From: Ornithinibacillus californiensis
GTDB lineage: Bacteria; Bacillota; Bacilli; Bacillales; Amphibacillaceae
DNA length: 64,000 nucleotides
Direction: 5' to 3'
Assembly: GCF_001038485.1 (NCBI RefSeq)
Contig: NZ_LDUE01000058.1
Span: forward strand, 1-64,000
The notes below the pieces were generated by a model. It did no database searches. It saw only the letters and a list, made by a program, of their open reading frames with translations, and was not told the DNA's origin. This document shows positions 16,319 through 25,012 of this stretch, in pieces; position 1 is the stretch's first letter, and every line of letters starts with the position of its first letter. A program made the translations under genes and the position numbers.

Positions 16319-18187
16319 TCATCCTATTTGATTGCAAAGTGCTTCCCACTGTTTCTCTAGTTTTTCTTTTTCCAGGTATAACTCTTGCAGTCGTTCTACT
16401 TCATTTATTTCTTCTAGTAATTGATCAATTTCTACAATTTTATTTTCCACTGTTAGTAATTCTTTCTCTAGATGATGAGGAGTAGCTTTGGATTCTTTTT
16501 CCTTTGGTAGACTAACCTCTTTTTTTCTAGTAGGAACAGTAGACTCACTCTTTCCAATCAATTTTTCATCCATCTTCTTTTTCGCATACGTATAGTTGCC
16601 AACAAAGCTTTCCATACGTTTGTCATGAATCCAGTAAATCTTTTCAAATAGTTTGTTGAGGAAATACCGGTCATGGGAAACCGCTAAGATGGTTCCGTTA
16701 AAGTCCTCAAGAGTGTCCTCTAATACCTCTCGTGATTCAATATCCAGGTGGTTCGTCGGCTCATCTAATACGAGTAAATTCACATCTTGATACATTAGCT
16801 GTGCTAACCGAAGGCGCATTCTTTCCCCACCACTTAGCTGGGATACTTTACGGAATACCGCAGGGCCGTAAAACAAGAATTTGGCTAAAATTCCTCTAGC
16901 CTCTCCCTCCGTAACGTGGACCTCATCACGAAATACTTCCATAACCGTTTCCTCACCGATGTCCGCAAAAATATGTTGGGATAAGTAACCAATCTTTACG
17001 TTACTGCCAATCCGTACTTCTCCTTCATCGGCTTCCACATGACTAAGTACCATCTTAATTAGTGTGGATTTCCCCGTACCATTTTCACCAATAATAGCTA
17101 CTCGGTCCTGGTAGGAAACATGCATGTTTACATTTTTAAATAATTGCTTATCTCCAAACTGCTTTGCCACATCGTTTATGGAAATAACGTCTTTCCCACT
17201 GCGATCAGCAGCTTCCATCTCCAGATTCATCTTCTTCCGGTTCAGCACGGGACGATTCAGTTTTTCCATTCTTTCTAGCGCTCTTTCCATGTTTCGTGCC
17301 CGCTTATGCAAGCCTTCATTCGGTGGATTTGCCCGATTCGCCCACTCTTTTAACCGCTTAATCGCCTCTTTCATTTTCTTTATTTTCTTCTGTTGCTCTT
17401 CATAGGCCTGGAACTCTCGCAATAGACGCTCTTCTTTTTCTTTTACAAAGCCAGAGAAATTGGTATGGTAGCTAGTGATTTCCCCGTCTTCCATATCCAA
17501 TATCCGGTTTGCCACTTCATCCAAGAAATATCGGTCATGGGAAATGATAACAACTGTCCCGCTATAGTCTTTTAAAAACGTACCTAGCCACTCAACTGCC
17601 ATCAAATCCAGGTGATTTGTCGGTTCATCTAATAGGAGTAAATCGGGCTCTTTCAGTAGCGATAGCGCAAGACCTACCTTCGTTTTTTCACCACCACTTA
17701 GTGTGGAGAATGGTTTATCTAATAATGCTTGAATATGAAGACCATGCACCACTTTTTCAATTGTAGCCTCGATTTCATATCCACCCTGTAAGGTAAACTG
17801 ATCCTGCAGGTTACCATAGTCTTGCATCAGTTTTTGCAAGTCGTCCTCCTGGCGTTGTTCGCTCATCTGCTTTTCTAATTGATTCATCTTTCCTTCGACC
17901 AGTAATAGATGAGCAAATGCTGTCTTTAATACCTCTCTTACTATGACATCCTTCTGATAGTCTGGAATCTGTTCCAAATAACCGATTTGCAAACCTTTTT
18001 TCCAATGAATCTGTCCGGCATCCGGCGTTTCCTTTCCAGCTAGTAATTTAAATAGCGTTGTCTTCCCGCTACCATTCCGTCCAACGAGGCCGACACGTTC
18101 TTTTTCTTTTATCTCAAACGTTATATTTTCAAAAATAGTATTTCCACCGTACATTTTTTTCACATCATTTACACTACACGTTATCAT
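16319..18187 (-). CDS. ABC-F family ATPase, probable antibiotic-inducible ribosome protection factor
   Basis: A 622-residue protein with two ABC ATPase domains and no membrane helices. Domain 1 has Walker A GRNGSGKTT, signature LSGGEKTK and Walker B LLLLDEPTNHLD. Domain 2 has GENGTGKST, LSGGERMR and LLVLDEPTNHLD. The charged linker at about residues 240-320 is the arm that enters the ribosomal tRNA site, and a C-terminal coiled coil follows. ABC-F proteins either tune translation or remove ribosome-binding drugs (Vga, Lsa, Vml types). The leader peptide plus terminator upstream favours the resistance type, but sequence alone does not prove it. A GC-rich hairpin at 16299-16318 follows the stop. 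Confidence 0.88.
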   Translation of the reverse strand: MITCSVNDVKKMYGGNTIFENITFEIKEKERVGLVGRNGSGKTTLFKLLAGKETPDAGQIHWKKGLQIGYLEQIPDYQKDVIVREVLKTAFAHLLLVEGKMNQLEKQMSEQRQEDDLQKLMQDYGNLQDQFTLQGGYEIEATIEKVVHGLHIQALLDKPFSTLSGGEKTKVGLALSLLKEPDLLLLDEPTNHLDLMAVEWLGTFLKDYSGTVVIISHDRYFLDEVANRILDMEDGEITSYHTNFSGFVKEKEERLLREFQAYEEQQKKIKKMKEAIKRLKEWANRANPPNEGLHKRARNMERALERMEKLNRPVLNRKKMNLEMEAADRSGKDVISINDVAKQFGDKQLFKNVNMHVSYQDRVAIIGENGTGKSTLIKMVLSHVEADEGEVRIGSNVKIGYLSQHIFADIGEETVMEVFRDEVHVTEGEARGILAKFLFYGPAVFRKVSQLSGGERMRLRLAQLMYQDVNLLVLDEPTNHLDIESREVLEDTLEDFNGTILAVSHDRYFLNKLFEKIYWIHDKRMESFVGNYTYAKKKMDEKLIGKSESTVPTRKKEVSLPKEKESKATPHHLEKELLTVENKIVEIDQLLEEINEVERLQELYLEKEKLEKQWEALCNQIG

Positions 18188-18206
18188 TATTCATTTTCCT
18201 TTCTTT

Positions 18207-18250
18207 CTAAAAAATAAAAAACCACAAGAGAATACACTTCTCCCATGGTT
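18207..18250 (-). terminator. Attenuator terminator before the ABC-F gene
   Basis: On the minus strand, AACCATGGGAGAA pairs with TTCTCTTGTGGTT and is followed by TTTTTTATTTTTT. It ends only ~20 bp before the ABC-F start, so transcription must read through it to express the gene. This position is typical of a regulated attenuator rather than a gene end. Confidence 0.85.
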
Positions 18251-18343
18251 TAATAAAAGCATAAGAAAAGAGAGCATGAGAGCTCCCCTTCTACCTACTT
18301 ATATATGGGTAAAAAGATATTTCTACTGTTTTAGATTTGCTAT

Positions 18344-18457
18344 TTAGTTGCTAAAAAAGGGCATACGTATCCCGTTAATAACAAAATCAGCAAATTTTGC
18401 ACGGGTGAAATATAGGAAATCAGTCCAAAATCCGTGCACTAAAACAGTATTCAACAT
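18344..18457 (-). CDS. Leader peptide (37 aa) upstream of the ABC-F gene
   Basis: The ATG at 18457 sits 7 nt after a strong GGAGGTG and opens 37 codons rich in aromatic and hydrophobic residues (MLNTVLVHGFWTDFLYFTRA to MPFFSN). It lies in the 270-bp 5' region of the ABC-F transcript. Two nested inverted repeats involve it: TACTGTTTTAG (18324-18334 against 18439-18449) and TGCACGG/CCGTGCA inside the ORF. Ribosome stalling in the ORF could shift folding of the downstream terminator. A regulatory role is inferred from this layout, known for drug-inducible ABC-F and erm genes. Confidence 0.7.
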   Translation of the reverse strand: MLNTVLVHGFWTDFLYFTRAKFADFVINGIRMPFFSN

Positions 18458-18490
18458 CTTTTTACACCTCCGTTCTGAATAATTATCTTA

Positions 18491-18519
18491 AGTTTATCTT
18501 TTTTTGAATATTTTTTCAA
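18491..18519 (-). promoter_or_regulatory. Likely promoter of the ABC-F leader transcript
   Basis: -35 TTGAAA (18514-18519), a 17-bp spacer and -10 TAAACT (18491-18496) on the minus strand, placed about 35 bp before the leader peptide start. Confidence 0.6.
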
Positions 18520-18595
18520 GTCCTCTTTTTAACTCGTACTGGCATAACCGCGCATGATACAATGGAGAAAAGTCGGGATGTAAGGAGGAATGGAC

Positions 18596-20362
18596 ATGCC
18601 TGATTGGTCCTACCATGGTATTTTCAAGCCATTGTTATCCAAGTTACCTCCAACGGTGTCGAGGGAATTTATCCACCGTGGAATGAGTACGATTGCTTCA
18701 CTACCATTTGGTATCGGCTCACATATCATTAATTTTCTAGGTAGAGAAGAAAGTTCCACATACTTGAAGAAGGATATTGATAGAATCGTATTTTCAAATC
18801 CGGTTGGGTTATCTGGAAAAATTGACCCACTACTTTCTGGTACAAAAGCGTTTACAAACTTAGGGTTTGGTTTTCTAGAGATTGGACCAGTGACCGTATC
18901 GGAAACAGACATTTTTACGAGTCCAATCGTTGATAAAAATAAACAAAAAATCTATTTTCCATCCATAGCAGAATCTATTGGACTCGAAAAGACCATTAAG
19001 AAATTGAAAAAGGTAAGACAGAAACAACCTGTTTTTATTAGATTAACCGGCACGAAAGATGAACTAGTAAGTATGTTACAGGCGCTTGATAGTTACGCCG
19101 ATGCTTTTATTATAGAATCACATTTACCTGACCTAGTAAGCGAGACAACCAAACCAATCTACTTAGCTACTTCAAAAGTAAATGATGAGATAATGAAGAG
19201 TCCCTATACTGGTATAGTTTTAGAGCATGCCGATAATTTTGCTAGTTTTATAGAAGAAATCAATAACTTACGTAAAAATGGGTATCCCAATACAATTATC
19301 ACTTCAGGTGGAATCTTTGAACCAGAACAAGCACTTCAACTACTAGATGCGGGTGCTAATTTAGTCATGTTGTCTGACGGGTATGTTTTTGCTGGACCTG
19401 GTCTTACGAAACGGATCAACGAGGCACTTGTCGACCGGTTAGAGATGAGCATCCCCCCACAAGCCGGTTGGTTTTCCTATTGGCTTTTTGGCTTATTCAT
19501 TATGCTTGGTGGAATGCTTGCTTTCCTGTTCAGTATTACGACCATTATCCTTCCCTATGACGAGAGCTTCTTGAACATGGAACGACAAGCGCTATGGGCA
19601 TTCAACGAACGGATTATGTTATTTATGGCCCATGACCGAATGACTCTAGCCGGAACGATGATTTCTGGTGGGATAGTCTATATGCAACTTGCTAAGTATG
19701 GAGTGAAACGAGGCCTACGATGGGCGAAGCAAGCAATTGATATAGCTGCAATTATAGGCTTCCTTGGAATACTTGCGTTTATAGGTTATGGCTACTTTGA
19801 TTGGCTCCATCTGATTTTTTGGATCGTGTTACTACCTTTTTACATCGATGGATTTAGAAAAACACGAGGAATACGCGGTACCCCATCCTCTAAAAATCGA
19901 AGAAATAACAAGACGTTTAAAAGAGGCATTTACGGACAGCTAGCTTTTGTCTTATTAGGTTTTTCATTTGTACTCGGTGGTATTATCATATCTATTATCG
20001 GGGTAACTTCTATTTTCGTCCCAACAGACCTACTTTATATATGTATGACTCCAGAAATGATGAAAGATTTTAATGAAAACCTACTCCCTGTTTTGGCACA
20101 TGATCGAGCAGGATTTGGAAGTGCTTTACTGAGTGTTGGACTACTGGTGCTTACGATGTCGCTATGGGGATACCAACAAGGAAACCGTTGGGTATGGTGG
20201 ACCTATTTAGTTGGCGGTCTTCCAGCGTTTTATGCGGGAATTTATATTCATTTCGCTATAGGATATACGACTTTTATTCATTTACTACCTGCTTATTTTG
20301 CGCTTGGGTTATTTTTAATCGGGTTGGTGCTTTCCTATCGGTTTTTGACAAAACAGAAATAA
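18596..20362 (+). CDS. Dihydroorotate dehydrogenase-like barrel fused to a duplicated membrane domain
   Basis: A 588-residue protein. The first ~300 residues follow the class 2 dihydroorotate dehydrogenase barrel: FSNPVGLSGKID, GFGFLEIGPVTV, and the FMN-phosphate region TSGGIFEPEQALQLLDAGANLVMLSDG, ending GPGLTKRINEAL. The usual catalytic N-x-S-x-PN segment is not visible, so pyrimidine synthesis is doubtful. About residues 305-588 hold roughly eight membrane helices in two similar halves, each with FNExx...AHDRxxxxGxxxSxG followed by a tryptophan-rich helix. The start is ATG 18596, 7 nt after AAGGAGG. It may be a membrane flavoprotein of unknown reaction. Confidence 0.75.
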   Translation: MPDWSYHGIFKPLLSKLPPTVSREFIHRGMSTIASLPFGIGSHIINFLGREESSTYLKKDIDRIVFSNPVGLSGKIDPLLSGTKAFTNLGFGFLEIGPVTVSETDIFTSPIVDKNKQKIYFPSIAESIGLEKTIKKLKKVRQKQPVFIRLTGTKDELVSMLQALDSYADAFIIESHLPDLVSETTKPIYLATSKVNDEIMKSPYTGIVLEHADNFASFIEEINNLRKNGYPNTIITSGGIFEPEQALQLLDAGANLVMLSDGYVFAGPGLTKRINEALVDRLEMSIPPQAGWFSYWLFGLFIMLGGMLAFLFSITTIILPYDESFLNMERQALWAFNERIMLFMAHDRMTLAGTMISGGIVYMQLAKYGVKRGLRWAKQAIDIAAIIGFLGILAFIGYGYFDWLHLIFWIVLLPFYIDGFRKTRGIRGTPSSKNRRNNKTFKRGIYGQLAFVLLGFSFVLGGIIISIIGVTSIFVPTDLLYICMTPEMMKDFNENLLPVLAHDRAGFGSALLSVGLLVLTMSLWGYQQGNRWVWWTYLVGGLPAFYAGIYIHFAIGYTTFIHLLPAYFALGLFLIGLVLSYRFLTKQK

Positions 20363-20467
20363 GATTGGATAGCAAAGGGGTACAAATCGCTACTGATTTC
20401 GTATCTCTATTTTTTTTGGAAAAATTAAAGCCAAATGAATCTATTGTCCGTCTAATAGGAGAAGGGA

Positions 20468-21007
20468 ATGAAAGAGGTGACTATATTGCTAGAATTAGTG
20501 CAGAAAGCTCAAAAAGGTAATGATAAAGCCTTTCTGACGTTATTTCAAGAATATGAACAAGATATTTATCGAATGGCTTTTGTATATGTAAAAAATCAAA
20601 GTGACGCACTTGATGTCGTTCAAGAAACAGCATATCGTTCCTTTAAAACAATCAAAAATCTAAAAGACCCTAAATACGTTAAAACTTGGTTGATTCGAAT
20701 AGCTATTAACTGTTCGTTAGATTTACTTCAAAAGCAGAATAAAGTAGTGCAATTAACGCCAGAACACGAGGAAAGCTTGCCGGGTGAGATCAATGAGGAT
20801 ATGGAATTAGAAATAACAGTTCGTGATTTAGTCGACCATTTAACCGAAGATGAAAAAGGAATAATTATTTTACGATTCTATGAGGATTTAACCTTTAAAG
20901 AAATATCAGAAACGTTAGGCATTCCCTTAGGAACGGCGAAGACATTGTTATACAGAGCGTTACACAAGCTTCGTAATGTGATGAAAGGAGATGATTGGGA
21001 TGAATAA
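20468..21007 (+). CDS. ECF-type RNA polymerase sigma factor (first pair)
   Basis: A 179-residue sigma-70-family factor with only regions 2 and 4. Region 2 has the -10-binding helix DALDVVQETAYRSFKTIKNL and WLIRIAINCSLDLL. Region 4 has the helix-turn-helix LTFKEISETLGIPLGTAKTLLYRALHKLR. It resembles SigV/SigX-type factors that react to envelope stress. Two starts are possible: ATG 20468 (GGAG 6 nt upstream, used here) or TTG 20486 (AGAGGTGA 5 nt upstream). Its stop overlaps the next gene by 8 nt, which signals translational coupling with a membrane anti-sigma factor. Confidence 0.9.
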   Translation: MKEVTILLELVQKAQKGNDKAFLTLFQEYEQDIYRMAFVYVKNQSDALDVVQETAYRSFKTIKNLKDPKYVKTWLIRIAINCSLDLLQKQNKVVQLTPEHEESLPGEINEDMELEITVRDLVDHLTEDEKGIIILRFYEDLTFKEISETLGIPLGTAKTLLYRALHKLRNVMKGDDWDE

Positions 21008-21944
21008 GAAGATTAAGCAAGAAATGAATAAAATAGAAATTCCTAAGGATTTAAGTGAACGAAGTAAGTTAGGCGTGTCCCAAGCAAAGAGAGAAATGAC
21101 AGGTAGTAGAAAAAGATGGAATGTTAAAGGCATTGGAATTGCAGCTGCTTTAGTAGTGGCAGTTGGTGCATTTGCTTTATTTATTAACAATTCTCCGGAT
21201 AATACTGCGGGTAGTGAACTAGTTATAAATGAAGATGGTAGTGTAGATATACCCGCTATTGAGATACCTAAAGACACATCCAATGCTAGTATGATTGGTT
21301 TAATTGTATATAATGGGAAAATTTATACACAAACAAGCACAGAAATTGAGGCTGAGAATGCAAAAGTGATTCTAGGTGAAAAACTCGGAACTACAAAAGG
21401 TACCATTGATGAATGGAGCAGCCAAGATGCTTATGATAAGGGGTTTGCTTCTACTATTGGGAAAGCAGATGTTTATGCTGTAAAAGGATATGATAAAGAA
21501 TTTCGAATCATGGCATACCTAGAACAAGATGGTCAGCTATACGCCGAGTATTTTGAAAACCTTAATGGTATAACGGTAGATAGTGGTAACGATATATTTG
21601 GTAAGTTAAATATGGATGGTAATGTAACATCAGCACAGTATAGAACCTTAAGTGATTGGGATAACAGTATTGAAAACTACCAACCCATCACAGATATGGA
21701 GACATTGAATACGTTCGTTGCAGAACTAGACAAGACTAAACCGCTGCCGCGCAGTGAACATTCAGACCCAATAGGCGATTCACGAACTGATGAACAATTT
21801 AGGGAACTACTCATTACAATAAATGACGGTTCTACTGTTAGTCTTAAACTCCTTAAAGATGGGTATATCTATTATGGATCTATGGCTGTTTATTTTCAAA
21901 TGGATGAGGTCCAATTCTCAAAAATGTGGAGCCTCCTAGAGTAG
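21000..21944 (+). CDS. Membrane protein, probable anti-sigma factor of the first ECF pair
   Basis: A 314-residue protein with a cytoplasmic N-terminus (about 40 residues, KKIKQEMNKIEIPKDLSERS), one membrane helix (GIGIAAALVVAVGAFALFI, ~42-60) and a long extracytoplasmic domain rich in strands. This is the layout of anti-sigma factors that hold an ECF sigma at the membrane. I do not recognise the outer domain. The start ATG 21000 has AAAGGAG 9 nt upstream and overlaps the sigma stop codon by 8 nt. Identification as an anti-sigma rests on topology and operon position. Confidence 0.75.
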   Translation: MNKKIKQEMNKIEIPKDLSERSKLGVSQAKREMTGSRKRWNVKGIGIAAALVVAVGAFALFINNSPDNTAGSELVINEDGSVDIPAIEIPKDTSNASMIGLIVYNGKIYTQTSTEIEAENAKVILGEKLGTTKGTIDEWSSQDAYDKGFASTIGKADVYAVKGYDKEFRIMAYLEQDGQLYAEYFENLNGITVDSGNDIFGKLNMDGNVTSAQYRTLSDWDNSIENYQPITDMETLNTFVAELDKTKPLPRSEHSDPIGDSRTDEQFRELLITINDGSTVSLKLLKDGYIYYGSMAVYFQMDEVQFSKMWSLLE

Positions 21945-21951
21945 TATCATA

Positions 21952-21986
21952 TAAAAAGCTCAGAACATAATTCTGAGCTTTCCCCC
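21952..21986. terminator. Shared terminator between convergent genes
   Basis: Stem AAAAAGCTCAGAA/TTCTGAGCTTT after the anti-sigma stop. The other strand reads into a T run for the ATPase gene. Confidence 0.8.
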
Positions 21987-22745
21987 TTACTCCCCTAACA
22001 AATGATGCAACAACCGATCCTTATTCTCAAAAAACTGCTGCATTGTTTGGTAATGATTGGTTTCTTCTAATTTCAACTCTTCCATCCCATCCTCTGTCAG
22101 TTGAATGATTTTAGCATTCGGATAGGCCATGATGAGTGGTGAGTGCGTTGAAACAATGAATTGCGATTCTTCGTTCACAAGTTCATGAATGCGAGCTAAC
22201 ATCGACATCTGCCTTAACGGCGATAATGCAGCTTCTGGTTCATCTAAGATATATAATCCATTCTCCCCAAAACGATGGATAAATGCTGCAAAAAAGGACT
22301 CCCCATGAGACTGTTCGTGCAAGGACTTTCCTCCAAAGGAATCGATGATTTTTCCACCATAACTCATTTCCCTATCTAACTCCTCAATATTTGTTGCCAA
22401 GTTATAAAATGACTCCGCTCGAAAGAAAAAACTATTTTTCGGACGATACCCTGCTTTTGCTATCCGTAAATAATGATGTAAGTCAGAATGAGAATCATAG
22501 TTTGAAAAATTAAAGTTTAAGGTACCTCCCTCTGGGTTAAATCCTAATCCTACCGCGATTCCTTCTAATAGAGTTGATTTCCCCATGCCATTCTCTCCGA
22601 CGATATAAGTAACGTTTGGATGGAAGTCAATCTTTTCGAAATGCCTAATGACAGGCAAATTTAATGGAAACTTATCGTGGGAATGAATCTCATCGGACTT
22701 TAGATCGATACTTTTTAGATATTGCGTGTCTTTGTTTAGTTGCAC
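21987..22745 (-). CDS. AAA-family (SMC-like) ATPase
   Basis: A 252-residue soluble ATPase of the AAA_15/AAA_21 type. Walker A is GENGMGKSTLLEG near residue 50, an LSxG-like region appears around SLHEQSHGESFFAAF, and Walker B is GLYILDEPEAALSPLRQM followed by a catalytic-type STHSPLI. Members use ABC-like ATPase heads in varied housekeeping and defence roles. No toxin or nuclease partner is adjacent, so the role is unknown. The GTG start at 22745 has AAGGAG about 12 nt upstream, a longish spacing. Confidence 0.82.
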   Translation of the reverse strand: MQLNKDTQYLKSIDLKSDEIHSHDKFPLNLPVIRHFEKIDFHPNVTYIVGENGMGKSTLLEGIAVGLGFNPEGGTLNFNFSNYDSHSDLHHYLRIAKAGYRPKNSFFFRAESFYNLATNIEELDREMSYGGKIIDSFGGKSLHEQSHGESFFAAFIHRFGENGLYILDEPEAALSPLRQMSMLARIHELVNEESQFIVSTHSPLIMAYPNAKIIQLTEDGMEELKLEETNHYQTMQQFFENKDRLLHHLLGE

Positions 22746-22893
22746 TAGAACATCTAGCTCCTTTTTCTATTTCTCTACTAATAATGTTACGGTAAAAAGA
22801 CTAAATTTCCAATCGTTATCTTATATCAGATTTTGGCACTCCTATAATGACTATTGGTATAATTGATTCTATACAAGGAAATGAGGTGCTGTC

Positions 22894-23574
22894 ATGAAAG
22901 CATACCAAATTAAAATTGAAATGGTAGACTCTCCAAGTATTTGGAGAAGAGTCGTTATGCCAAGCGATGCGACATTTAGACGGTTGCATGATGTTATCCA
23001 AACCGTATTTAACTTTCGCGACTATCATTTATTTGATTTTGATTTATCAAAAGACAATATGAAAGTTACGAACAATGAAGAAGCTTATCTAGAGCATCAA
23101 CACTATAAAAAGAATAGAAAAGAATTGGAGGATCAATTAAAAGATATCCCTCCTGAATTTGCCAAGTTTGAAAAGAGACATTTAGAACGCTTACGCACCA
23201 TTATCCGCTATCCAACTGGTATCAAAATCGATAAATATATAGAAGAATATAATGAACTTCACTATACGTATGATTACGGAGATGATTGGCGTATAGTAAT
23301 TACGCTTGAGAAGATAATTGAGGATTACTACTATGGATATCCAACCCTAATGGATGGTGAAGGAACCGCTCCCCCTGAGGATGTTGGAGGCTTTGATGGG
23401 TACCGTGAGTTTTTAAAGGTTTTTCACAATCCTAAACATCCTGAACACAAGGAAGTTAGGGAATGGGCTGAGGAGCAATATTATAGAGACTATGACCCTG
23501 AATTTATAAATTACATTCTCAAATCTGTAAAGTATAAAAAGACGGAGTGGGAAAAGATTAACGCAGATAAATAA
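22894..23574 (+). CDS. Plasmid pRiA4b ORF-3-like family protein
   Basis: A 226-residue soluble, acidic protein. Features of the pRiA4b_ORF3 family are clear: SIWRRVVMPSDATFRRLHDVIQTVFNF at the start, a central YTYDYGDDWRIVITLEKI, and APPEDVGGFDGYREFLKVF near the end. The family is widespread, often near mobile DNA, and has no proven function. GAGGTG lies 6 nt before the ATG. Single gene, divergent from the ATPase; mobile-element origin is possible but no element ends are seen here. Confidence 0.85.
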   Translation: MKAYQIKIEMVDSPSIWRRVVMPSDATFRRLHDVIQTVFNFRDYHLFDFDLSKDNMKVTNNEEAYLEHQHYKKNRKELEDQLKDIPPEFAKFEKRHLERLRTIIRYPTGIKIDKYIEEYNELHYTYDYGDDWRIVITLEKIIEDYYYGYPTLMDGEGTAPPEDVGGFDGYREFLKVFHNPKHPEHKEVREWAEEQYYRDYDPEFINYILKSVKYKKTEWEKINADK

Positions 23575-23655
23575 CTCCTATTATTTCCTCGGAAATAATG
23601 GAATAATGTCGAATGACTACGGGGCGGCGGGGCAGATTTAACCCATATTTTATAA

Positions 23656-23680
23656 ATGGGGACAGCAAACCTGTCCCCAT
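23656..23680. repeat. GGGGACAG/CTGTCCCC palindromic element
   Basis: ATGGGGACAG and CTGTCCCCAT arms around a CAAAC loop. A related short palindrome (GGGACAGTCCC) lies at 26895-26905. Such elements are dispersed in Bacillaceae intergenic DNA; here it lies downstream of two convergent genes and may help end transcription, though T runs are weak. Confidence 0.6.
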
Positions 23681-23689
23681 GTCCCGTGG

Positions 23690-25012
23690 TTATTTTAATT
23701 CTATTTTGGTTGCTAAATCCGGAAATAGTTGATAACTAACATCATAAATTAGAAACTCTAGGTTCTTGTTCTTATTAACTTTTGGATAGGTTACCTCGTA
23801 ATTATTACCGCTATTTTTATAGGAAACCGCGCTAATCATTTCATCAGCTTCCCTATTATAAATCCTTGGGAATTCTGGTATGGACGGATCCATGGCATAC
23901 GTAACAACGGTTGCTTTTGCTTCTTGTTTAATTTGCTGTACCTTGATAGGAGACTCTGATCCTAATACCTCATCTTCAGCAAATGGTACCGTTATTTTAT
24001 AAAAATCATGAGCCACTCCATGTTCAACTGGTACTTCCTCACCTTGGTAGGTTGCTACATATGGTATAACTTCATAGGAATACACATTTGCACCTCTAGG
24101 CACTTCAAAACTACTATAAAAGTTTTTTAAGTTTTCTACTTTTGGCCTCCTATCACTGCTCATCCTCATGGATCCGGTTAAATGCCTGGTATCGTCTTCC
24201 CCAATTCCTATTACAGCCACTTCGTAAAGTTGATAGCCTGACTCCGCTTTACTTACACTAAGATTGGCATTTGTTTTAAGCTCTAGCTGAGAAGGAGTTA
24301 ATACTGCCTTTCTTACATGAAAGAAATTTCCTAAAGCATCTGTTGTTTCAGGGAAATCGTCTTTTACAATATACTCTTCTTGTTTATCTAAATGAAATCG
24401 GAAGGACCAATCCCCTTCCACCTCATTAATGTTAGTTATGCGAAGTTCAAAATCGGAAGACGCTGGGAAGTTTTCTGCATCAGGAAAAGGTAAAATTTCA
24501 CCGTTTTCCAGCAAGTCATCTGTTCGAATACCACCCCAACTAGTCCCTCCAAGTTTATTTCCATTTACAACCCATTCATACGATAACGATGCCTCTTCAG
24601 GCAATTTAACATTACTTTCTACATCTAATTGGAAGGAAACTGCCAGTTGGTGGTTATCAAGATACCCTTCCTGTAGCAACACTTTTATTCCTTGATCTTC
24701 TGCTTCTAATGAAAGATTTTGTACTTTTCCTTCGTTTACCAGCCTTTGTAACCCTTCATCTCCCTGACTGTACATAGTACTCTGTGTGTTTTCCCCGCTC
24801 GTAAATTCTTGAGAAGATTGAAATAACAACACGCCAAAACTTAAGACAAAAACCGCTGCAAAAGTTGCTATCAAATTTTGCTTACTTATCGAAAAACGTT
24901 TTCGTTTTCTTCTTGCCTTTTGAAGCGAATCTTGCACGGCAGCATTTAGTTTTTGGTCAGGTATAGCTATTTGATCGACCATCATTTCAATTTCTTGTTG
25001 AAGCTTCTCCAT
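23690..25012 (-). CDS. DUF4179-type membrane protein, probable anti-sigma factor of the second ECF pair
   Basis: A 440-residue protein: cytoplasmic head (residues 1-45, ending KARRKRKRFSISKQNL), one membrane helix (IATFAAVFVLSFGVLLFQ, ~47-65) and a ~370-residue outer region. The first outer part fits DUF4179 (GIKVLLQEGYLDNHQLAVSFQL), with further beta-rich domains of the DUF5643 kind after it. These proteins are regularly encoded right after an ECF sigma gene, as here. ATG 25012 is chosen because GGAGGAG lies 6 nt upstream; upstream ATGs overlap that site. It overlaps the sigma gene by 26 nt. Confidence 0.82.
   Translation of the reverse strand: MEKLQQEIEMMVDQIAIPDQKLNAAVQDSLQKARRKRKRFSISKQNLIATFAAVFVLSFGVLLFQSSQEFTSGENTQSTMYSQGDEGLQRLVNEGKVQNLSLEAEDQGIKVLLQEGYLDNHQLAVSFQLDVESNVKLPEEASLSYEWVVNGNKLGGTSWGGIRTDDLLENGEILPFPDAENFPASSDFELRITNINEVEGDWSFRFHLDKQEEYIVKDDFPETTDALGNFFHVRKAVLTPSQLELKTNANLSVSKAESGYQLYEVAVIGIGEDDTRHLTGSMRMSSDRRPKVENLKNFYSSFEVPRGANVYSYEVIPYVATYQGEEVPVEHGVAHDFYKITVPFAEDEVLGSESPIKVQQIKQEAKATVVTYAMDPSIPEFPRIYNREADEMISAVSYKNSGNNYEVTYPKVNKNKNLEFLIYDVSYQLFPDLATKIELK

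Noticed and set aside
18610-18912. Minus-strand open frame over the barrel-membrane gene
   Set aside because: Antisense shadow of a strong coding frame, with no start signals of its own.
21987-22745. Two-gene ATPase-based defence system (OLD/Septu-like)
   Set aside because: The ATPase has no TOPRIM or HNH partner; its neighbours are unrelated and convergent or divergent.
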